Source: Arthrobacter jiangjiafuii (lineage in GTDB: Bacteria; Actinomycetota; Actinomycetes; Actinomycetales; Micrococcaceae). Taken from it: a stretch of 64,000 nucleotides of DNA. Below the pieces are notes generated by a model. The model saw nothing but the letters and a program-made list of their open reading frames with translations, was not told where the DNA came from and did no database searches. Both the position numbers and the translations under genes were made by a program. The stretch lies in NCBI RefSeq assembly GCF_018622995.1, contig NZ_CP076022.1, positions 496,001 to 560,000 on the forward strand, in the 5' to 3' direction. Below, piece after piece: positions 21,016-29,964 of this stretch (its first letter is position 1; each line of letters opens with the position of its first letter).

Positions 21016-21474
21016 ATGGGCGCGGCAGGAACCGCCGAGGCGGTACAGCAACCGCAGCGGCTGGATGACCTGACCCGGATGCGCCGCGTGCGCGACCGGA
21101 TCGACCGCGAGTTCGCGCGTCCGCTGGATGTAGCAGCGCTGGCCCGGGGCGAGTTCATCTCTGCCGGCCATCTCAGCCGGCAGTTCCGGATGGCGTACGG
21201 GGAATCACCGTACGCCTACCTGATGACCCGGCGGATTGAACGGGCGATGACACTGCTGCGCCGCGGGGACCTCAGCGTGCTGGAGGTGTGTTTCGCCGTC
21301 GGCTGCTCGTCGTTGGGCACCTTCAGTACCCGGTTTACCGAATTGGTGGGGATGCCGCCGGCGGAGTATCGGCGGCAGGCAGCCGGTGCGCTCGCCGGGC
21401 TGCCGTCCTGCGTCGTCAAACAGGCGGCGCGGCCGATCAGGAAACATCAACGGCGGCCGCAGAAGCCGCAGTAA
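21016..21474 (+). CDS. AraC-family helix-turn-helix regulator
   Basis: A 152-residue protein consisting almost wholly of the AraC-type double helix-turn-helix (about residues 25-125). The second helix pair has the family signature: DLSVLEVCFAVGCSSLGTFSTRFTELVGMPPAEYRR. No ligand-binding domain is present. It is followed after 12 bp by a VOC protein gene, so the two probably form one unit. GAGGAG precedes the ATG. The 290-bp region upstream (20726-21015) shows no sure gene; it should hold the promoter. Target unknown, perhaps the operon itself. Confidence 0.85.
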   Translation: MGAAGTAEAVQQPQRLDDLTRMRRVRDRIDREFARPLDVAALARGEFISAGHLSRQFRMAYGESPYAYLMTRRIERAMTLLRRGDLSVLEVCFAVGCSSLGTFSTRFTELVGMPPAEYRRQAAGALAGLPSCVVKQAARPIRKHQRRPQKPQ

Positions 21475-21486
21475 GGATGAAGAGCC

Positions 21487-21897
21487 ATGGACATCACGAT
21501 CAACTCCGTTTTCCTTCCACACTCCGACCCGGATGCTTCGCTGGCCTTCTACCGGGACGTGCTCGGCTTCGAGGTCCGGAACGACGTCGGCTACGGCGGC
21601 ATGCGCTGGATCTCGGTGGGACCTCCGGAACAGCCGACGACGACGATCGTGCTTCAGCCGCCGGCGGCTGACCCGGGGGTCACCGATGAGGAACGCCGGA
21701 CCATCGCCGAGATGATGGCCAAGGGCACCTACAGCGGCATGGTGTTCGCCACCCCGGATCTGGATGAGACCTTCGAACGGGTGGTGGGCGCCGGCGCCGA
21801 AGTGGTCCAGGAGCCGATGCAGCAGGACTGGGGGATGCGCGACTGCGCCTTCCGGGATCCGGCGGGCAACCTGCTGCGGATCCAGGAGATGCCCTGA
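21487..21897 (+). CDS. VOC-superfamily (glyoxalase-like) protein
   Basis: A 136-residue single-module vicinal-oxygen-chelate protein. Two beta-alpha-beta-beta-beta repeats are visible: NSVFLPHSDPDASLAFYRDVLGF at residues 5-27 and the second half ending DCAFRDPAGNLLRIQE, where the final Glu is a usual metal ligand. Such proteins act as glyoxalases, resistance proteins or epimerases. Cotranscription with the AraC regulator (12 bp gap, AAGGATGAAGAG before the ATG) suggests a small stress or detoxification unit. Substrate unknown. Confidence 0.85.
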   Translation: MDITINSVFLPHSDPDASLAFYRDVLGFEVRNDVGYGGMRWISVGPPEQPTTTIVLQPPAADPGVTDEERRTIAEMMAKGTYSGMVFATPDLDETFERVVGAGAEVVQEPMQQDWGMRDCAFRDPAGNLLRIQEMP

Positions 21898-21937
21898 GCC
21901 GCTGGCGCTGCCTGGCCGGGGCTAAACCGCCCGGCAG

Positions 21938-23146
21938 CTAAACAGGCCGGCGCAGCTCCGGAACCAGTTCCAGCATATGGTCCTCCACATAGTCCAGGGC
22001 CAGCCGCACGGCGCCGGTGGGCACCAGCATCTTGCCCATATCCGACACGGCGATCCGCGGCGGCTCGCTCACGTAGTTCGCCAGTTCCGCGGTCATCACC
22101 GGCAGGAGCGCGGTGGCGGAGGCTGCGACGGCGCCGCCGATCACGATCAGCCGCGGATCGAAGAACGACGAGACCAGGGCCAGCACACGGGCCATCCGCC
22201 GGGCAATCCGGTCCAGGATTTCCCCGGCCACCGGGTCGCCCGCCGCTGCGGCCTCAAACACCAGCCGGGCCGAGGCGCGGTCGGTGTCCGGGCCCACCAA
22301 GGCCCGGATGCCGCCGTCGTGCCCGTCCTTCAACGCCGCGCTGCCCCACAACCGGGCCAGCTTGGCAATGCCGTCCTCGTTGCCCACTCCGGCAATCAGT
22401 GCCAGGGCGTCCATGGCGCCGGCGCCGCCGGACGCGCCGTGCAGCAGGCGGCCGGATTCAATGATGCCGCTGCCCAGGCGCTCGCCGGCCAGGATCACCG
22501 CCAGGTTCTTCTCGCCGGCGCCCACGCCGCGCCACCGCTCGGCCAGGGCGGCGAGCTTGGCGTCGTTTTCCACCAGCAGCGGCCAGCCGTGTCCGTCGCC
22601 GAATTCCTTCTGCAGGCCCAGGTCAAACATCGGCGCCACCTCCTGTCCGGGGGTTATGGCGCCATCCCCGGAGACCTGGGCGGCAACGCCCATCCCCACG
22701 CACAGCACGGCGGACGCGGTGGTGCCGGCGTCGGCCAAGGCCGCGTCCACGGCTGCGGTGAGCACGCGGCGCCGCTGATCCGGTTCACCGCCGTGACGCG
22801 GGAAGGGCGCCTCGGACCCGCCGACGACGGCGCCGGAGAGGTCCGCGACCAGCACGCGGACGGTGGCGATCCCGACGTCGAGCCCCAGGACATATCCGGC
22901 GGCTGAGTTGAACTCAAAGCGGCGGGCGGGACGGCCCTTCTGCCCGCCGACCCGGGGAGATTCCCGCTCGATCGCCCAGCCGCGGGCGATTAGGTCATCG
23001 CACAGCGCGATTACGGTGGCGCGGGTCAGGCCGGTGGCAGTAATGAGGTCGGTTCCGGTAGCGGAGGGAACGGCGCGGAGCACCTCGAGCACGGCTCGCA
23101 GATTGGTGCGGCGCAGGAGCTGCGGGGTGCTGGTGGTGGCGTCCAT
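21938..23146 (-). CDS. ROK-family transcriptional regulator
   Basis: A 402-residue regulator. Residues 1-75 are a winged helix of the NagC/XylR type (TPQLLRRTNLRAVLEVL; GLTRATVIALCDDLIARGW). Residues 85-400 are a ROK sugar-kinase-like domain with LGLDVGIATVRVLVAD and the VENDAKLAALAE block. The usual EIGH motif after GRLLHGASG is absent (here GGAGAMDALA), and no CxCGxxGCxE zinc cluster follows, so sugar sensing by the standard site is doubtful. I chose the ATG at 23146; ORF extension further upstream would run into the gap promoter. It is divergent from gap, sharing a region with a perfect palindrome. Confidence 0.88.
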   Translation of the reverse strand: MDATTSTPQLLRRTNLRAVLEVLRAVPSATGTDLITATGLTRATVIALCDDLIARGWAIERESPRVGGQKGRPARRFEFNSAAGYVLGLDVGIATVRVLVADLSGAVVGGSEAPFPRHGGEPDQRRRVLTAAVDAALADAGTTASAVLCVGMGVAAQVSGDGAITPGQEVAPMFDLGLQKEFGDGHGWPLLVENDAKLAALAERWRGVGAGEKNLAVILAGERLGSGIIESGRLLHGASGGAGAMDALALIAGVGNEDGIAKLARLWGSAALKDGHDGGIRALVGPDTDRASARLVFEAAAAGDPVAGEILDRIARRMARVLALVSSFFDPRLIVIGGAVAASATALLPVMTAELANYVSEPPRIAVSDMGKMLVPTGAVRLALDYVEDHMLELVPELRRPV

Positions 23147-23192
23147 GATTGGCCTTTTTTGACGTGTGGCGGCGATAACAGCATAATTATAG

Positions 23193-24254
<1,062 letters not shown>

Positions 24255-24300
24255 GGCAAGGCTCCCTCCACAGAGGGGGATGAGGACAGAACAACGCACG

Positions 24301-24350
24301 ACGGCGCCGCGCCGGACCGCTTCCACGGTCCGGGCGGCGCCGTTGTCGTT
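24301..24350 (+). terminator. Terminator after gap
   Basis: Two stacked perfect stems, ACGGCGCCGC with GCGGCGCCGT outside and CCGGACCG with CGGTCCGG inside (one bulged G), loop about six bases, then TGTCGTTT. Strong intrinsic terminator 46 bp after the stop. Confidence 0.85.
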
Positions 24351-24376
24351 TACGGAAACCGTGGCACGATAAAGCC

Positions 24377-24775
24377 ATGACCTCCAGCCGTACCACTGAC
24401 CGACCCGGGGCCGCCCAGACGATAGCGTATTTCGTGTTGGTGGCCGCGGCGGCCCTAGGGCTCTGGTGTGCCTGGCTGGGCTGGGATACGGAGTATGACG
24501 TCGATCCCGTAACCGGGAGCCTGAGCGGACCGTACTCGTGGTGGCAGGTGGCAGGGTTTGTGCTTTCGGCGGGGATTCTGGTGGTCGCCGCGAGGCGTTT
24601 TGTGCCGGCAGCTGCCATTGTTCCGGCGGTGAGCGGTGGTATTGCCGGCGGATTCGCGCTGAGTGCCAGGGGTGATGACTCAGGGCTCGCCGTCATCGGC
24701 CTTGTGCTGATTCTGCTGGGTTCGGCCGCCGGAACAGTGTTGCTCCTGCTTCTGGCGAGGCGCTTCCGCCCCTAG
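24377..24775 (+). CDS. Small four-helix membrane protein of unknown function
   Basis: A 132-residue protein with four predicted membrane helices at about 16-36, 53-68, 72-92 and 100-125. The loop between helices 1 and 2 carries WDTEYDVDPVTGSLSGPYSWWQ. No recognised motif. The nearest neighbour downstream on the opposite strand is a frameshifted membrane gene whose stop is three bases away. Codon use is typical for the genome. Function unknown. Confidence 0.7.
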   Translation: MTSSRTTDRPGAAQTIAYFVLVAAAALGLWCAWLGWDTEYDVDPVTGSLSGPYSWWQVAGFVLSAGILVVAARRFVPAAAIVPAVSGGIAGGFALSARGDDSGLAVIGLVLILLGSAAGTVLLLLLARRFRP

Positions 24776-24777
24776 GC

Positions 24778-25025
24778 TCAGGCCCTCGAAAAGTACACGG
24801 CCTCGAAACCGGCCGCCGCGCAGACCCACCCGACGACCAGCAGCGTCCCGCCGCCGAGCAGGCCGCACCAGAAGCTGCGCGCCACGGCGCGGTCCGGAAC
24901 AACGCCGGAGACCACCGCGGCTGCGGTGAGCAGGATTCCGGTGCCCACCCGGTCCAGGCAAACGCGGCAACACCGAAGATCGCCCCGGTCATGAGCAGAT
25001 CCCGCGGGAAATCAGTGAGGATCAT
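24778..25025 (-). pseudogene. Small membrane protein gene with a single-base frameshift
   Basis: The minus strand starts MILTDFPRDLLMTGAIFGVAAFAWTG, a clear membrane segment. It then leaves frame and becomes an arginine/proline-rich nonsense run. In the next frame the same stretch continues as VGTGILLTAAAVVSG, then about 40 residues with a second membrane helix (LLGGGTLLVVGWVCAAAGF) ending at a stop at 24778. Adding one G to the CCGGGTGGG run near 24945 would join them into an 83-residue two- or three-helix protein. Either a decayed gene or a sequencing error. It may be cotranscribed with the upstream YCII gene on the same strand (30 bp away). Confidence 0.6.
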
Positions 25026-25055
25026 CAGCGTCCCTTCGTTCCCGCAGGCTCTTCG

Positions 25056-25412
25056 TCAGTCGGTATCGTGCCGGGCAACACGGCGGATCTCGACAGGCGA
25101 GCCGGCGGCGAGCAGCGAGCATGCCTGCACCAGTCCCTCGGGATCCGCTGTCTGAACCAGGTAGAAACCGCTGAGCTGCTCGGCGGCGTCGGTCGGCGGG
25201 CCGTCGCTGACGATGGTCCGGCCGGCCACCCGCCGGACGGTCTTGGCTGTCCGGGGCGGATCCAGTTCGGCGCCCCCGGCCAGGACATGTCCGCCTTCCT
25301 CGAGACGCCGGGCGAATTCACGGTGCTGCTCGTACACCGCTTCCTGCCCGGCCGGGCCAAGGCGCTCCCAAGCCGCCTCGTCGTCGGGCAGCAGGATCAC
25401 AAACTCATCCAT
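25056..25412 (-). CDS. YCII-related (YciI-like) domain protein
   Basis: A 118-residue protein of the YCII/DGPF family, a dimeric ferredoxin-like fold. Family features are FVILLPDDEAAWERLGPAG at the start, the VLAGGAELDPPRTAKTVR strand, VSDGPPTDAAEQLSGFYLVQ in the middle (the DGPF-type signature) and a C-terminal PVEIRRV strand. Members often sit near ECF sigma factors or act as small dehydrochlorinase-like proteins; here no partner is adjacent. I used the ATG at 25412, since the longer frame starts in the intergenic region. Function unknown beyond fold. Confidence 0.85.
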   Translation of the reverse strand: MDEFVILLPDDEAAWERLGPAGQEAVYEQHREFARRLEEGGHVLAGGAELDPPRTAKTVRRVAGRTIVSDGPPTDAAEQLSGFYLVQTADPEGLVQACSLLAAGSPVEIRRVARHDTD

Positions 25413-25598
25413 GACGGCCTCCTTGGTTGCCAGCAGGATACCCGCCCCCAGCACTATTGGACCCCCGGGATCGTGCCGTTGCCCTACGTCGCGCCTGGAT
25501 GCGCGTTGTCCGCGCTCCGCCCTTGTCTCCCGGTGCCGCCGCAGCCACAATGATCCAGGCGGCACCGTACTCGCCGCACTCCAGGAGAGGACCACACC

Positions 25599-25826
25599 AT
25601 GGACCTGGTTCCAGGCAACTCGCTCATCTGCGGTACCCCGGAGGAGGGCCGGCGGCTGGCGATCAGCCTCGCGTTGCAGACGTCGTTCGCCATCCAGCCC
25701 GACGAGCATGTCCAAACGATTGTCCGCGACGCCTATGCCAACAGCCCGGACGGCCTGATCGCTGCCTCACAGGTGGTGGCCACGGAGTTCGCCACGGTTG
25801 CCGCTGCCAACAACTACTGGCGTTAG
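25599..25826 (+). CDS. Small soluble protein upstream of a patatin-like lipase
   Basis: A 75-residue protein with a good ribosome site (GGAGAGG before the ATG) and typical codon use, so probably real. It is mostly helical with no membrane segment, no cysteine pair beyond a single Cys11, and no motif I recognise. It lies 87 bp upstream of the patatin-like gene on the same strand and may be its partner or regulator. Function unknown. Confidence 0.6.
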   Translation: MDLVPGNSLICGTPEEGRRLAISLALQTSFAIQPDEHVQTIVRDAYANSPDGLIAASQVVATEFATVAAANNYWR

Positions 25827-25913
25827 AACCAGTGCGCCGGGCGCCTCGACCCTCCGCAGCGCCAGGAACCAGCAGGCCCGGAGCGGGGGACACTTCGCCA
25901 CACAGGAGACCGC

Positions 25914-26876
25914 ATGTTGCGCATACTTTCCATCGACGGCGGCGGTGTCCGCGGCATCATTCCGATCATCTGGCTGATGCACCTGGAACGGCGGACAGGC
26001 CGCAGGACCGCCGAGCTCTTTGACCTGATTGTCGGTACGTCCGTCGGAGGAATGATTGCTCTGGCGCTGACCTGTCCCCGCGACGGCGGCGTGCCCTACG
26101 GCGCCCGGGACCTGCGGCACCTGAACTTTGAGAGCGCAAAGGCGATCTTCCCGCGCCGGCAGGCCATGCCCAACCTGGCGGCCATTCCGCCCGGCGGCGC
26201 AATGTACTCGGCGCACCCCCTGCAGCAGTTCCTGACCGAGGTCCTTGGTGACGCCAAGCTCTCGGAAGCCGTCCTGCCTGTGGCGGTGACGACCTGCGAC
26301 ATGGCCCATACCCAGGCCCTGCACTTCGCCGGCGGGGGTCTGGACCAGTCCCAGCTCGGCGATGCGCCCATGGCGCTCGCCGCCCGCGCCACGGGCTCGC
26401 TGCCGCGGTTCTTCCCCGCAGTGACCTACACCGATCCGGGCGGGCAGGTCCGCGAGCTGGTGGACGGCGGGCTGGCCGCCGACGATCCGGCCCTGGTGGC
26501 TTACACCTTGGGGCTTTCGATGCCGCGGTACGACGAGGGCGCGCTGCTGGTCTCGCTGGGAACCGGTACTTCCGGGGCGTCCATCGGCCTGCTGCTGAAC
26601 GCTGAGCAGACCAAGGACACGGCCGATTTGCAGGCGCTGGAGCAGGACTTTGCCATGGTCTTCGGCGGGCCCGGCCAGCTCATGCGGGAAAACCTGCGGC
26701 AGATGCTGGACTCCAATTATGTGCGGATCCAGGCACGGCTGCTGCCCGGGACCAACCATGCCTCCAACGACGCCGGAGCCAAGAACATCCTGGGGCTCGT
26801 CGCCAGCGCAGAAAAGATGGTTCTGGACACGTCCGCGGAGATGAACCGGCTGGCGGGGCTGCTGCAGGAAAAGTAG
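25914..26876 (+). CDS. Patatin-like phospholipase
   Basis: A 320-residue lipid acyl hydrolase. The oxyanion motif DGGGVRG is at residues 8-14, the nucleophile elbow GTSVGG has Ser43, and the catalytic Asp184 is in VDGGLAADDP. It is soluble, with no signal peptide. The N-terminal layout (ILSIDGGGVRGI starting at residue 4) is like the patatin effectors CapV/CapE of CBASS defence, but no CD-NTase gene is present in this window. Other patatins of this type turn over membrane lipids. GGAG precedes the ATG. The 75-residue protein upstream is the only obvious neighbour. Confidence 0.9.
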   Translation: MLRILSIDGGGVRGIIPIIWLMHLERRTGRRTAELFDLIVGTSVGGMIALALTCPRDGGVPYGARDLRHLNFESAKAIFPRRQAMPNLAAIPPGGAMYSAHPLQQFLTEVLGDAKLSEAVLPVAVTTCDMAHTQALHFAGGGLDQSQLGDAPMALAARATGSLPRFFPAVTYTDPGGQVRELVDGGLAADDPALVAYTLGLSMPRYDEGALLVSLGTGTSGASIGLLLNAEQTKDTADLQALEQDFAMVFGGPGQLMRENLRQMLDSNYVRIQARLLPGTNHASNDAGAKNILGLVASAEKMVLDTSAEMNRLAGLLQEK

Positions 26877-26961
26877 GGACTTCTTCCCCGACGGCGGCGC
26901 GGGTCCCGAATCTTGCCTAGGTTCCTTGCCACGATGGAAAGTAACCTTTAGGCTTGCCGCT

Positions 26962-27432
26962 ATGGAAAACGACTTTCGGGGCTTGCCCTCCGCGGACGAG
27001 GCAGCTGCTCGGCTGAGTGAAATGTCCGGTGACCGCCGCACTTTGGCCGACGGCACGCGGGTTCCGCGGGTGCTGCTGGCTGCCTACGGCGGCGTCGCCG
27101 CGTGGTGGGTGGCCGGTGCTGCGGCGGCCAGCCCGGGGGAAAACTACGAACCGCCGACCTCCGGATGGCTGGCGCTGGTGGCCGTGCTGATCATCACCCA
27201 TCTCATGAACCGTGAAACCGGAATCCGTTTCCAGCGCATGGGGCCAGGGGCTGCCATGGCCATGGTGGCGATACTCGTGGTCTGTTTGACGCTGTTCTCT
27301 GTCTCACTCGGCTTGGTGTCGCTGGGCGCGGGGTGGGCCGTGGCATTCACGAGCCTGGCCGCCTTTGGCGCCGTGACCTGGCTAGCCTTGGTCGCCTACC
27401 GCTCGGCACTAGAGCGCCTGCGCCATGCCTGA
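26962..27432 (+). CDS. Membrane protein paired with a winged-helix regulator
   Basis: A 156-residue protein. After a soluble N-terminus of about 35 residues come four hydrophobic segments at about 38-55, 67-82, 95-115 and 120-142. It overlaps the following regulator gene by eight bases, a strong sign of one operon. In Actinobacteria such pairs usually mean that the regulator controls the membrane protein. The start at 26962 is chosen because its N-terminus reads as a normal helix; the ribosome site is weak. Function unknown. Confidence 0.65.
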   Translation: MENDFRGLPSADEAAARLSEMSGDRRTLADGTRVPRVLLAAYGGVAAWWVAGAAAASPGENYEPPTSGWLALVAVLIITHLMNRETGIRFQRMGPGAAMAMVAILVVCLTLFSVSLGLVSLGAGWAVAFTSLAAFGAVTWLALVAYRSALERLRHA

Positions 27433-27730
27433 GGCACAGTTCAACGACCTCATCCATGCTCCCACCAGGCTGCGGATCTGCGGCCTGCTGCGGGCCGTTA
27501 ACCAGATGGATTTTGCCGTCCTCCGCGATGGGCTGGGATTATCGGATGCCACGCTATCGAAACATCTGAAGACGCTGGCCGATGCCGGCTACATCCGGCT
27601 GGACAAGGCCGCCTCGGCTGACCGGCAAGACGCCCGGCGGCTGACCTGGGTGGGGCTCACCCGAAAGGGCAGGGAAGCCTTCGACGGGCACGTCGGCGCA
27701 CTGCGGGCGATAGCCGGCGCTGTCGACTGA
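27425..27730 (+). CDS. Winged-helix transcriptional regulator
   Basis: A 101-residue DNA-binding protein of the MarR/ArsR-like winged-helix class. The helix-turn-helix is FAVLRDGLGLSDATLSKHLKTL at about residues 30-52, followed by a wing (IRLDKAASADRQDARRLTWVGLT) and a short dimer helix. The size and motif match the small regulators annotated as winged helix DNA-binding proteins. Coupled to the upstream membrane protein gene by overlap. Effector unknown. Confidence 0.85.
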   Translation: MPEAQFNDLIHAPTRLRICGLLRAVNQMDFAVLRDGLGLSDATLSKHLKTLADAGYIRLDKAASADRQDARRLTWVGLTRKGREAFDGHVGALRAIAGAVD

Positions 27731-27833
27731 CGGCACATCTCCCCGGCCTTGGCTCCGGCAGCGATGTGTCCGTCCCACGGTGCCCTGCCACAAAGATCCC
27801 GGCACAAAGTTAAAGATCCCGGGACCGAGCTCC

Positions 27834-27860
27834 TGTCACAAATCCGCCCCGGCCGGTGTC
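27834..27860 (+). promoter_or_regulatory. Candidate ECF41-dependent promoter
   Basis: TGTCACA (27834-27840), a 16-bp gap, then TGTC (27857-27860). ECF41 sigma factors are known to recognise TGTCACA with CGTC about 16 bp downstream, so only the first base of the -10 differs. It lies 55 bp before the oxidoreductase start, the first gene of the pair that ends with an ECF41 gene. A self-controlled promoter is likely. Confidence 0.6.
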
Positions 27861-27914
27861 TTATGTACAACCCGGCAGCCGGCCGGGAAGGCACAGACGG
27901 AACAGGAGCAGGTC

Positions 27915-29072
27915 ATGAAGACGAATGTGGTCATTGTGGGCGGGGGATACGCCGGAGTGATGGCAGCCAACCGGCTGGCAGCGACGGGGCGGAGCGGGCT
28001 CGACGTCGTCCTCGTCAATCCAGGGGAACGGTTCGTGGAACGGATCCGGCTGCATGAGTATGCCGCCGGAACCCGGAACGATCCCACGGTCTCCTTCGCC
28101 TCCGTCCTGAATCCAGACGTGCGGCAGGTGCGGGACGCAGCGGAACGGATCGACGCCGGGACCCGGACCGTGCAGCTGGCCGGCGGCCGACGGCTGGAAT
28201 ACGACTACCTGGTGTATGCCGTCGGCTCCGGGCGCGGGAAGGTTCCGGAAGGCAGCTACGCCGTCGAACAGTTCGAAGGCGCTGACGAAGCCCGCCGGGC
28301 GCTGGCGGGGCTGCCTCCCGGGGGACGCGTTGCCGTGGTGGGCGGCGGACTGACCGCGATCGAAACGGCGTCCGAAACGGCCCGCCGCTACCCGGGCCTG
28401 AGCGTGGGCCTGCATGCCGCGGGCCTCCCGGCGCCGCAGGTGGGCGCGGGCGCCCGGCGGGGCCTGGAACGGAGCCTGCGCCGCATGGGCGTAGAGCTGC
28501 ACGCCGGAACCCGGGTGCCGGCGTCGGGCGACCCGCGCACTCACCTTGGCGCCGACGTCGTGCTCTGGTGCGCCGGCTTCGGGGTGCCGGAACTGGCAGC
28601 TGCCAGCGGCCTGCCGGTCGACGCCGCGGGCCGGCTGCTGGTGGACCCGACCCTGCAGGTCCCCGGACAGGAGCGGATCTACGGCGCCGGAGATGCGGCC
28701 GTGATCGCGGGAGCCGACTACGCCTACCTGCGGATGAGCTGCGCAGCGGCGATGCCCATGGGTGCCGATGCGGCGACGAACATTCTCCGGTCGCTGGATG
28801 CGCTTCCCGCAGTCCGGCACGACAGCGGATTCGGCGGCCAGTGCGTTAGTCTGGGCCGCACCGATGGAATGGTCCAGTTTGTCACCGCGGATGACACCCC
28901 GGTCCGCCTGCACGTGCATGGCCGGACCGCGGCGGTCCTGAAGGAAATCATCTGCCGGATGACGCTGCGCTGGATCCGCAACGAAGCCAAACGGAGCGGA
29001 GCGTATACATGGCCCAAGGGCCCGCGCAGGACGACGGCGACGGCGCAGCAGCAGGCGCCGGCGTGGAACTGA
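27915..29072 (+). CDS. FAD-dependent NAD(P)H oxidoreductase, NDH-2-like
   Basis: A 385-residue flavoprotein with two dinucleotide folds: FAD site VVIVGGGYAGVMAANRL at residues 5-21 and NAD(P)H site VAVVGGGLTAIETASE near 138. The second FAD motif is IYGAGDAAVI near 258. It resembles type II NADH dehydrogenases (COG1252) but is shorter and lacks a clear membrane anchor. The last 64 bp overlap the ECF sigma gene. ECF41 factors are typically linked to carboxymuconolactone decarboxylases, oxidoreductases or epimerases; this is the oxidoreductase type. Start set at the ATG with AGGAGCAGGTC upstream. Confidence 0.88.
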   Translation: MKTNVVIVGGGYAGVMAANRLAATGRSGLDVVLVNPGERFVERIRLHEYAAGTRNDPTVSFASVLNPDVRQVRDAAERIDAGTRTVQLAGGRRLEYDYLVYAVGSGRGKVPEGSYAVEQFEGADEARRALAGLPPGGRVAVVGGGLTAIETASETARRYPGLSVGLHAAGLPAPQVGAGARRGLERSLRRMGVELHAGTRVPASGDPRTHLGADVVLWCAGFGVPELAAASGLPVDAAGRLLVDPTLQVPGQERIYGAGDAAVIAGADYAYLRMSCAAAMPMGADAATNILRSLDALPAVRHDSGFGGQCVSLGRTDGMVQFVTADDTPVRLHVHGRTAAVLKEIICRMTLRWIRNEAKRSGAYTWPKGPRRTTATAQQQAPAWN

Positions 29073-29959
29073 GCCGCGACGCCGATTTCCTGGCGCACCG
29101 CGGCATGGTGTTCTCCATCGCCTACGACCTCACCGGGATCGTGGCCGACGCCGAGGACATAACGCAGGAAACCTATCTGCGCTGGCGGGCGGTGCGGGAG
29201 CCGGTGGCCAACCCGCGCGCCTATCTGGCGCGGATCGCCACCCGGCAGGCGCTGAACTCCGTCCGCTCCACCGCCCGGAGACGGGAAGAGTATCCGGGGG
29301 AGTGGCTGCCCGAGCCGCTCCCCACCGGAACCGGCCCCACGCCCGGCATCACGGTCGATCCGGAAACCGCCGCCCTGACCGCCGCCGAGGTCTCCACCGC
29401 CATGCTGGTGGTGCTGCAGGCATTGAGCGGCCCGGAACGGGCGGCCTTCATCCTGCACGAGGTGTTCGGCTTCGGCTATCCGGAAGTCGCTGAAGCGCTG
29501 GACGCCGGGCAGCCGGCCGTGCGGCAGCTGGTGCACCGGGCCCGGGAGCGGGTTCAGGCGGGAGCGCCCGGGAGTGTGCCCGACGCCGCCGAGCACCGCG
29601 CCGTCGTCGGACGCTTCCTGGAAGCCACGCTGACCGGCCGGATCCAGGCCCTGCTGGATGTGCTGGCCCCGGATGTGGTGCTGCTCTCCGATGGCGGCGG
29701 CAAGGCCCTTGCGGCCCTGCGGCCGGTCCACGGGCCCGAGAAGGTGGCCCGGCTGATGCTGGGGCTGGCATCCAAGTACTCCGCCGGAGCGGTGCCGGAA
29801 TTCCTGGAACTCAACGGGCTGCCGGGGGTGGCCTTCCGGGAGGACGGAGCCATCACCACGGTCTTCCAGGTCAGCCTGGCCGGGGGCCGGGTGAGCGGGG
29901 TGTACTCGATGCGGAACCCGGACAAGCTCGTTCACCTGCAGGGGCCGCCTGTAGGCTGA
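29009..29959 (+). CDS. ECF41-group RNA polymerase sigma factor (SigJ-like)
   Basis: A 316-residue sigma factor with region 2 (residues 25-90), region 4 (about 130-180, [19 protein letters not shown]) and a long C-terminal SnoaL-like domain (195-316). ECF41 markers are all present: WLPEP near residue 99 in the linker, DGGGK near 228, and NPDKL at 303-307. In this group the C-terminal extension replaces an anti-sigma factor and tunes activity. The gene overlaps the oxidoreductase by 64 bp; a promoter of the ECF41 type lies upstream of that gene. The signal is not known. Confidence 0.92.
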   Translation: MAQGPAQDDGDGAAAGAGVELSRDADFLAHRGMVFSIAYDLTGIVADAEDITQETYLRWRAVREPVANPRAYLARIATRQALNSVRSTARRREEYPGEWLPEPLPTGTGPTPGITVDPETAALTAAEVSTAMLVVLQALSGPERAAFILHEVFGFGYPEVAEALDAGQPAVRQLVHRARERVQAGAPGSVPDAAEHRAVVGRFLEATLTGRIQALLDVLAPDVVLLSDGGGKALAALRPVHGPEKVARLMLGLASKYSAGAVPEFLELNGLPGVAFREDGAITTVFQVSLAGGRVSGVYSMRNPDKLVHLQGPPVG

Positions 29960-29964
29960 ACCGG

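Noticed and set aside
20736-21068. 110-codon plus-strand ORF overlapping the AraC start
   Set aside because: Arg-rich, no family, no ribosome site, and it runs into the AraC gene in another frame.
25914-26876. A CBASS defence operon
   Set aside because: Only the patatin is present. No CD-NTase, Cap2/Cap3 or ubiquitin-like genes are in the window.
26934-26951. Five-codon leader peptide (MESNL) before the membrane protein gene
   Set aside because: It lacks a ribosome site and a regulatory hairpin; the similarity to the real start is likely chance.
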